A stretch of DNA of 7,880 nucleotides, taken from assembly GCA_002413455.1 (NCBI GenBank), contig DHXA01000045.1, positions 512-8,391 of the forward strand, written 5' to 3'. The notes under the pieces are model-generated. The model did not search any database. It was not told where the DNA came from and worked only from the letters and a program-made list of their open reading frames with translations. The DNA is from Rhodanobacter sp. UBA5168 (lineage in GTDB: Bacteria; Pseudomonadota; Gammaproteobacteria; Xanthomonadales; Rhodanobacteraceae). Position 1 is the stretch's first letter. Each line of letters starts with the position of its first letter. The translations under genes were made by a program, and so were the position numbers. Of this stretch, positions 1 through 5,470 are shown one piece after another.

Positions 1-80
1 TCTCCGATAGATTATCGCGTGCTGCCCAATCTACGGATCGGTGGTAGCCTGCGACACCCCGGGTCTTGCGCTCGAATTCG
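1..80. other. Left flank without a gene
   Basis: This stretch lies downstream of the leftward oxidoreductase gene. I see no coding region or RNA gene in it. The only structure is a small perfect hairpin at 5-17 (CGATA, loop GAT, TATCG). It has no T-run on either side, so it is not a convincing terminator. Whatever follows the oxidoreductase lies outside the window. Confidence 0.5.
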
Positions 81-1091
81 TCACCATTGCAGCATGAGCT
101 TGCCGATATGCGCGCTGCTTTCCATCAGTGCGTGTGCGCGGGCGGCTTCGGCAGCGGGATACACCTGATGGATGATCGGCCGAATCGTGCCGGCCTCGAG
201 CAGCGGCCAGACTTTTTCATGCAGCTGAACGGCAATCGTGCCCTTGAAAGCGACCTCGCGGCCACGCAACGTGGAGCCGGTGAGGGTGAGCCGACGCCGC
301 ATGATCATGGCCGCGTCGATGCCAGCCTTGCTGCCGCCCAGCGTGGCGATGAACACCAGCCGGCCGCCTTCGGCCAGTGCGTCGAGTTCGCGCGGAATGT
401 AATCGCCAGCGACCATGTCGAGGATCACGTCCACGCCGCGATCGTCGGTGGCCTGCTTTACTACCGCTACAAAATCCTCGTCGCGGTAGTTGATCGCGCG
501 TTCCGCGCCCAGCCGCACGCACGCGGCGCACTTCTCCACGCTGCCGGCAGTGGCGAATACGCGATGGCCGAACGCATGCGCCAGCTGGATCGCGGTGACG
601 CCGATGCCGCTGGAACCACCCTGCACCAGCAGGGTTTCGTGCGCGCCGCCTTCGCCACGGCCAAGCTGGCCGCGATCGAACACGTTGCTCCATACGGTGA
701 AATAATTCTCCGGCAGCGCCGCCGCTTCGATCAGCGATAGTCCGCCTGGCACCGGCAGGCACTGCGCCAGCGGTGCCATCGCGTATTCGGCGTAGCCGCC
801 GCCGGCGAGCAGGGCGCACACGGCATCGCCACGCTTGAAGCCGAACGGGTTGTCGCCGCCGAAATCGCCATCTACCAGTTCGCCGGCCACTTCCAGGCCG
901 GGCAGGTCGGACGCACCCGGCGGCGGTGCGTAATGGCCTTGGCGCTGGAACACGTCCGGCCGGTTCACGCCGGATGCCGCTACCTTGATCAGCACCTCGC
1001 CCGGCCCGGCCTGCGGAATCGGGCGCCGGGTCAGCTGCAGCACGTCCGGTGCGCCGAAGCGTGGGATCTCGATGGCTTGCATGGTGGTCAT
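81..1091 (-). CDS. NAD(P)H quinone oxidoreductase, zinc-independent medium-chain dehydrogenase/reductase family
   Basis: The product is a cytoplasmic 336-residue reductase of the QOR/PIG3 type, which in this family reduces quinones or other electrophilic carbonyls with NADPH. Seen in the sequence: an N-terminal GroES-like fold with VNRPDVFQRQGHY at residues 42-54 followed by PGLEVAGE (64-71), then a Rossmann fold with the dinucleotide-binding stretch VQGGSSGIGVTAIQLA at 156-171. The zinc-ligand GHE motif of alcohol dehydrogenases is absent, which fits the zinc-independent subgroup. The C-terminus (HIGKLMLQW) is typical and complete. A second ATG lies three codons in (1080-1082), and many relatives begin near it; neither start has a strong ribosome binding site. 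The gene is divergent from the mannosidase genes and has no evident metabolic link to them. The true substrate cannot be read from the sequence. Confidence 0.9.
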   Translation of the reverse strand: MTTMQAIEIPRFGAPDVLQLTRRPIPQAGPGEVLIKVAASGVNRPDVFQRQGHYAPPPGASDLPGLEVAGELVDGDFGGDNPFGFKRGDAVCALLAGGGYAEYAMAPLAQCLPVPGGLSLIEAAALPENYFTVWSNVFDRGQLGRGEGGAHETLLVQGGSSGIGVTAIQLAHAFGHRVFATAGSVEKCAACVRLGAERAINYRDEDFVAVVKQATDDRGVDVILDMVAGDYIPRELDALAEGGRLVFIATLGGSKAGIDAAMIMRRRLTLTGSTLRGREVAFKGTIAVQLHEKVWPLLEAGTIRPIIHQVYPAAEAARAHALMESSAHIGKLMLQW

Positions 1092-1108
1092 GGCGGCTTC
1101 GCTTTGCG

Positions 1109-1147
1109 GATATCTCCATCAACACTGGCGCCGGCACGGGAGATATC
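1109..1147. repeat. Perfect 9-bp inverted repeat, candidate operator
   Basis: GATATCTCC at 1109-1117 is matched exactly by its reverse complement GGAGATATC at 1139-1147, with 21 bases between the arms. The arm-to-arm distance is 30 bp, about three helical turns, so both arms would face the same side of the DNA. The right arm overlaps a minus-strand TTGATA hexamer that could be a -35 element for the oxidoreductase. A regulator-binding site is a reasonable inference, but the motif matches no operator I recognise. Confidence 0.4.
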
Positions 1148-1156
1148 AAGTGCCGG
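1131..1156. repeat. 7-bp inverted repeat overlapping the larger one
   Basis: CCGGCAC (1131-1137) pairs with GTGCCGG (1150-1156) around a 12-base loop. It enclosing the right arm of the 9-bp repeat means that, in RNA, the two hairpins would be mutually exclusive. There is no T-run, so it is not an intrinsic terminator. It may be chance in G+C-rich DNA. Confidence 0.3.
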
Positions 1157-1187
1157 GGGGATGCCCGGTATGTGCGGGAGGTCGTGA

Positions 1188-1214
1188 TTTACCGTGGGCC
1201 TGATCGCGTATACC
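1188..1214 (+). promoter_or_regulatory. Weak candidate promoter for the mannosidase operon
   Basis: TTTACC (1188-1193) and TATACC (1209-1214) each match four of six sigma-70 consensus positions. The 15-base spacer is shorter than the optimum. It would place transcription start near 1221, about 60 bases before the chosen GH2 start. It is the best candidate I see rather than a confident call. Confidence 0.15.
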
Positions 1215-1267
1215 TTCATGGAGTCACTGTCACGGCAAATTGGCAGCGACAACACGTCTTCATGGTC

Positions 1268-1272
1268 AAAGG
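1268..1272 (+). promoter_or_regulatory. Ribosome binding site deciding the GH2 start
   Basis: AAAGG lies seven bases before the ATG at 1280. That spacing favours 1280 over the other in-frame ATGs at 1262, 1283, 1295 and 1349. The later ATG at 1349 would leave a signal peptide without positively charged residues, which also argues for the upstream start. Confidence 0.45.
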
Positions 1273-2243
1273 CTCGCGCATGATGAAGCATGGGATGCGA
1301 CAGGGCAGGGATGTCTCCTCAACCGCCGCGATCTTCCTGCGTGGGCGCATGGCGATCCTGGTGCTGTTCGCATGGGCATGCAGCATCGGCACGGTCGCAG
1401 CGGCCTCGCAGCCGCTCGCGACAGGCTGGCGCTTTCGCCTCGTGCCGGGTTCGGCCGCCGTGCCGGCACATCCGGAAGCGGCAGCATGGCGTACCGCCCA
1501 CGTGCCGGGCAGCGTGCAGACCGACCTGCTGGCGGCGGGTCTGATCGGCGATCCGTTCGATCGCGACAACGAGGCCCGGCTGCAATGGATCGGCCTGGCA
1601 GACTGGCAGTACCAGTTGCCACTGACGGTCGATGCGGCGACGTTGCGGCACGCTCACGTCGAGCTGGTCTTCGACGGGCTGGATACGTTTGCCGATGTCT
1701 CGCTCAACGATCACCAGCTTCTGGCCGCCGACAACATGTTCCGGCACTGGCGGGTGCCGGTGAAGGATGAGCTGCACGCGGGTGGCAACACGCTGCTGGT
1801 CACGCTGCATTCGCCGATCACCCGGCTGCAGCCATGGCTGCTGCGGCAGCCCCATGCGTTGCCGGGCGAATTCGATTCCGCGTTCGGCGACGAGCCGAAA
1901 GGCAGGCAGACGTCCAACTTCGTGCGCAAGGCCAATTACCAGTACGGCTGGGACTGGGGTCCACGCTACGTCACCGAGGGCATCTGGCAGCCGGTACGTC
2001 TGGAGAGCTGGGACGAGCTGCGGCTGGTGGATTTCCACATTGCGCAGCAGCATGTCGATGCGGATGTCGCGCAGTTGCTGGCGCAGTTCGGTATCCGTGT
2101 CGACCATGCCGGCAAAGCCCGGCTGCAGCTGACGTGGAGTGCGCCCGACGGCATTCCTCACAGCACGACGCTGGAGAAATCGCTGGAGGCGGGCGACAAC
2201 CATCTCGATCTGCCCGTGCGCATCGAACACCCGCAACGCTGGT

Positions 2244-2258
2244 GGCCGGCCGGCCGGC
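2244..2258 (+). repeat. GGCC tandem tract at the frameshift point
   Basis: The bases are three full GGCC units plus GGC. The family consensus here is RWWP-A/N-GYG. Tgg-ccg-gcc-ggc-tac encodes W-P-A-G-Y exactly, whereas the window has four further bases (equivalent to 2255-2258) before the tac codon. One added unit from replication slippage is the simplest explanation. A single-base insertion would also restore frame but would leave an extra glycine. Two-unit GGCCGGCC occurs elsewhere (for example 2797-2804); this is the longest such tract I noticed. Confidence 0.85.
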
Positions 2259-3976
2259 TACGGTGCGCCGAATCTGTATCACTTCCACGCCGATGTGGTC
2301 GTCGACGGAAAGATTGTCGCCAGCAGCGAGCGCGATACCGGACTGCGCAGCGTGGAGCTGCGGCGGCAGCGTGATCGCTGGGGGCGTGGCTTCGCCTTCG
2401 TGATCAACGGCGTGCCAATCTTCGCCAAGGGCGCCAACCTGATTCCGCTCGACAGCTTTCCCGAACGTGTCACCGATGCACGCATGCAGCAGATCCTGCA
2501 GTCCGCGCGCGACGCCAACATGAACATGCTGCGCGTGTGGGGCGGCGGCTACTACCAGAGCGATGCGTTCTACGCGATGGCCGACAAGCTCGGCCTGATG
2601 ATCTGGCAGGACTTCATGTTCGGCGGCGCGGTTCCGCCGTACGACGATGCGTTCCGCGAGAACACGCGGATCGAGGCGAGCGAGCAGGTGCTTCGACTGC
2701 GCGACCATCCGAGCATCGTGTTGTGGTGCGGCAACAACGAGGTGCAGACGGGCTGGGAGTCGTGGCCCGATCGGAAGAGCTTCGCGCAGGCGATCGGGCC
2801 GGCCGAACGCGCACGCGTCGAACACGGCATGCGCACCCTGTTCGGCGAAACCCTGCGCGGCGTGGTGCAGCGCTACGCGCCGGACGTGCCGTACTGGGCC
2901 AGTTCGCCGAGCACGGACTTCGATGGACCAGCCAATGTGCCGGATGACGGCGACATGCATGTATGGGATGTCTGGGCAGGCTCCGCGCCGATCGAGGATT
3001 ACCTGAAGACCACGCCGCGCTTCCAGTCCGAATACGGCCTGCAGTCGTTTCCGGCAATGGCGACGATCCGCAGCTTCGCCACGCCGGTCGACCTGTCGCC
3101 GGATTCGCCGGTGATGCGCGCGCACCAGAAATTCGACGGCGGCAACGGCAACCAGCGCCTGCTGTTCTATATCCGCAAGTACTACGGCGAACCGAAGGAT
3201 TTCGCTTCCTTCGCCTATCTTAGCCAGGTGATGCAGGCCGAGGGCATCGAGCTGGCCGCCGACCATCTGCGCAGCGCGCGGCCGCAAAGCATGGGCTCGC
3301 TGTACTGGCAGCTCAACGATGTATGGCCCGGCGCATCGTGGTCCAGCATCGATTATTTCGGACGCTGGAAGGCGCTGCAATTCCATGCGCGCCGTTTCTA
3401 CGCGCCGCTGCGGGTGGCGCCGATCCGTCGCGACGGGCACACCGACGTGTTCGTGGTTTCCGACCGGACCACGCCGCTGGATGCACGGTTGCGCACGCGC
3501 GTGATGGACATGGATGGACGGCTGCTGCACGAAAGCATTGCAGCAGTTCACGTGTCTGCGCTGAGCAGCACCCGCGTCGCCGAACTGACCGACACCGTGC
3601 TGCTGCAAGGTGCCGACCCGCATCGCAGCTACGCCGTATTCGAGCTGATCGAGCAGGGCAAGCCGGTATCGCGTCAGCTGCTGTACTTCGAGCCTGCACT
3701 CGCGCTGCAGCTGCCCGATCCCGGGCTGCATGCCGAGCTCGCCCACAACGGCGGTGGCATCGTGCTTAGCGTGCGTGCGGAGCGTCTGGCGCGCGAAGTC
3801 TGGATCGACTTCGGTTCGCTCGATGTGCAGGTTTCCGACAACGCGTTCGACCTGCTGCCCGGCGAACGCGTCGACCTGCAAGTCACTGGTACTGCCGACA
3901 TTGCCTCGTTGCGCAATGCACTGCATGTGCGTTCGCTGTTCGATGCAACCATGCATCACCGAGCGCCAACCCTCCC

Positions 3977-3980
3977 GGAG
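3977..3980 (+). promoter_or_regulatory. Shine-Dalgarno candidate for GH125
   Basis: GGAG lies 11 bases before the GH125 ATG at 3992, slightly long. AAGG at 3986-3989 is too close to serve. Given the ATGA overlap with the GH2 stop, initiation probably relies partly on ribosomes terminating at the end of GH2. Confidence 0.4.
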
Positions 3981-3991
3981 ACTGCAAGGCC

Positions 3992-5431
3992 ATGATCACC
4001 TCGCGCCGATCCTTGCTGAAATTGATGGCCGCTGCTGCCGGGGGCGCGATGCTGGGACGCATGCCATTGGCACTGGCCGCACCACGCTACGTGAGCCATC
4101 GGCCGCCGCCCGGCCAACGCAAGTTCGTCAGCCCAGCCGTGGAAGCGCTGATCGTGCGCACCAGGGCGAAGATGGGCGATCCCGAACTGGCCTGGCTGTT
4201 CGAGAACTGCTACCCGAGCACGCTGGACACCACGGTGCAGCTGGGCAGCCTGTACGGCAAGCCGGACACCTTCATCGTCACCGGCGATATCGATGCGATG
4301 TGGCTGCGCGATTCCTCCGCGCAGGTGTGGCCATACGTGTCGCTGGCGGCGCACGACGCATCACTGCGACGGCTGTTCCGTGGCCTGATCCGGCGCCAGG
4401 CGCTGTGCATCTCGATCGACCCGTACGCCAATGCGTTCCTGCCCGATCCGCAGGCGAAGACGCCATTGTCGTGGGCGCAGCACGACCTCACCGACATGCA
4501 TGCGGGCGTGGCCGAACGCAAATGGGAGATCGATTCGTTGTGCTATCCGATCCGGCTGGCGCACGCGTATTGGCAGGCCACCGGCGACCGCCAGCCATTC
4601 GACGACGACTGGCGCGCCGCGATGCACACGGTGCTGGCGACCTTCCGCGAGCAGCAGCGCAAGCACGGTCCTGGCCCATACCACTTCCAGCGGCCTTCGG
4701 CGAACCCGACCGATACCCAGTTCCTCGGCGGCTACGGCAATCCGGCCCGCGCCGTCGGCCTGATTCACGCGATGTTCCGGCCCTCGGACGATGCCTGCAT
4801 CTATCCGCTGTCGATTCCCGGCAACCTGTTCGCGGTGAGCTCGCTGCGGCAGCTGGCGGAACTGGCAACCGCGCTGCACGACGACCGCGCTTTTGCCGCA
4901 GAATGCATGGCTCTGGCCGATGAAGTCGAGCGCGCGCTGCAGACCCATGGCGTCATGCACGACGAACACGGTGGCGAAATATGGGCCTACGAAGTCGATG
5001 GCTACGGCAACCAGTTGTTCATGGACGACGCCAACGCGCCGGGCTTGTCGAGCCTGGCTTACCTGGGCTGTTGCCGCAGCGACGATGCGCGCTACCGGCG
5101 CAGTCGCGAGCTGGCCTGGAGCCCGCGCAATCCGTATTTCTTCCGCGGCAGCGCAGCGCAGGGCATCGGCGGTCCGCACGAGGGCTTGCGCATGATCTGG
5201 CCGATGTCGATCATCATGCGTGGGTTGACCAGCGACGACAGCGGCGAGATTCGCCAATGCCTGCGCTGGCTGGAGACCACCCATGCCGGCACCGGCTTCA
5301 TGCACGAGGCCTTCGATCAGGACGATCCGGCACACTTCACCCGCGCGTGGTTCGCCTGGGCCAACACCCTGTTCGGCGAACTGATCGTGCAACTGGCGGC
5401 GCAGCGACCGGAATTGCTGCGACGCGCATGA
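3992..5431 (+). CDS. GH125 exo-alpha-1,6-mannosidase, Tat-exported
   Basis: Family GH125 enzymes are metal-independent, inverting exo-alpha-1,6-mannosidases that act on mannosides such as the N-glycan core branch. The 479-residue product begins with a Tat signal: SRRSLLK at residues 4-10, a hydrophobic stretch to about 29, and a likely cut after ALA-A. The mature domain holds the family hallmarks TGDIDAMWLRDSSAQ (97-111), KWEIDSLCYP (177-186), FMDDANAPGLSSLAYLG (343-359) and GFMHEAFD (435-442). By comparison with characterised members, recalled from memory, D181 is the likely general acid and E439 a candidate base. Length and both ends look complete. The start overlaps the upstream GH2 stop as ATGA, so translation is probably coupled. 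The mature enzyme should be periplasmic, or released from there. Confidence 0.93.
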   Translation: MITSRRSLLKLMAAAAGGAMLGRMPLALAAPRYVSHRPPPGQRKFVSPAVEALIVRTRAKMGDPELAWLFENCYPSTLDTTVQLGSLYGKPDTFIVTGDIDAMWLRDSSAQVWPYVSLAAHDASLRRLFRGLIRRQALCISIDPYANAFLPDPQAKTPLSWAQHDLTDMHAGVAERKWEIDSLCYPIRLAHAYWQATGDRQPFDDDWRAAMHTVLATFREQQRKHGPGPYHFQRPSANPTDTQFLGGYGNPARAVGLIHAMFRPSDDACIYPLSIPGNLFAVSSLRQLAELATALHDDRAFAAECMALADEVERALQTHGVMHDEHGGEIWAYEVDGYGNQLFMDDANAPGLSSLAYLGCCRSDDARYRRSRELAWSPRNPYFFRGSAAQGIGGPHEGLRMIWPMSIIMRGLTSDDSGEIRQCLRWLETTHAGTGFMHEAFDQDDPAHFTRAWFAWANTLFGELIVQLAAQRPELLRRA

Positions 5432-5457
5432 ACCCCAAAGCCATCCTGAACACGTAA
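5428..5457 (+). other. Nine-codon mini-ORF between GH125 and GH92
   Basis: ATG at 5428 overlaps the GH125 stop as ATGA and opens a frame encoding MNPKAILNT, ending in TAA at 5455-5457. The stop falls one base before the GH92 Shine-Dalgarno. Such an arrangement could carry terminating ribosomes from GH125 to the GH92 start. It is too short to support as a gene, and there is no evidence for a functional peptide. Confidence 0.2.
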
Positions 5458-5458
5458 C

Positions 5459-5463
5459 GGAGA
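5459..5463 (+). promoter_or_regulatory. Strong ribosome binding site for GH92
   Basis: GGAGA lies seven bases before the ATG at 5471, a near-ideal match and spacing. It fixes this start together with the Tat signal that immediately follows it. Confidence 0.75.
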
Positions 5464-5470
5464 ACGCACC

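Larger units (their letters stand above)
1092..1279. promoter_or_regulatory. Divergent intergenic region between the oxidoreductase and the mannosidase operon
   Basis: This region of about 190 bases must carry the promoters of both the leftward oxidoreductase and the rightward mannosidase genes. It contains two overlapping inverted repeats, annotated separately. No strong sigma-70 promoter is visible. The best rightward candidate is TTTACC (1188-1193) with TATACC (1209-1214), only 15 bases apart. On the minus strand TTGATA (1149-1144), a good -35-like hexamer, overlaps one arm of the larger inverted repeat but has no clear -10 partner. No convincing gene lies here. Confidence 0.5.
1280..3995 (+). 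pseudogene. GH2 beta-mannosidase, frameshifted by an extra four-base GGCC unit
   Basis: The intact enzyme would release terminal beta-linked mannose, such as the core mannose of N-glycans, outside the cytoplasm. Reading 1280-2254 and then 2259-3995 (leaving out four bases) gives 903 residues, a normal family length. In that reconstruction a Sec-type signal occupies about residues 1-41 (hydrophobic core 24-36, likely cut near VAA/AS). An N-terminal beta-sandwich follows, with GLDTFADVSLN and the family motif GWDWGP (223-228). The catalytic barrel carries RVWGGGYYQSDAFYAMADK from about 417, the acid/base glutamate E486 in GNNE, and the nucleophile E583 in RFQSEYG. A C-terminal beta domain completes it. 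As written, the first frame passes RWWPAG, turns to unrelated residues and stops at 2374, giving about 364 residues without either catalytic glutamate. The second frame is open to 3995 but has no signal peptide or intact N-terminal domain. The rest shows no decay, so the lesion is recent, reversible or artefactual. The stop overlaps the GH125 start. Confidence 0.88.

Noticed and set aside
40..86. tRNA-like string (GGTAGC, later TCGAATTCG and ACCA)
   Set aside because: No acceptor stem pairs, the T-loop is not canonical, and the ACCA falls in the oxidoreductase stop region.
1240..1252. TTGGCAGCGACAA as a LacI-type operator upstream of GH2
   Set aside because: Only an imperfect five-base half-site symmetry and no central CG dyad; indistinguishable from chance.
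1088..1291. 67-codon minus-strand frame whose stop overlaps the oxidoreductase start as ATGA
   Set aside because: The overlap looks operon-like. However, there is no ribosome binding site, third codon positions are less G+C-rich than in real neighbours, it resembles nothing known, and it crosses the GH2 start region.
1367..1384. Possible lipobox in the GH2 signal peptide (FAWAC)
   Set aside because: Tryptophan before the A-C pair and no L at -3 do not fit the lipoprotein consensus; a normal Sec cleavage site (VAA/AS) lies just beyond.
2244..2258. Programmed ribosomal frameshift at the GGCC tract
   Set aside because: No slippery heptamer, no rare or stop codon at the shift point, and no clear stimulatory structure. 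A four-base repeat gain that exactly restores the consensus explains it better.
3522..3546. Perfect 8-bp hairpin CTGCTGCA / TGCAGCAG inside GH2
   Set aside because: It lies within conserved coding sequence made of leucine and alanine codons and has no T-run; probably coincidental.
1971..3959. 662-codon open frame antisense to the GH2 gene
   Set aside because: It lies opposite well-supported GH2 coding sequence, shows no recognisable domain, and its composition (rich in R, H, A, V, Q) is what the complement of G+C-rich coding sequence gives.
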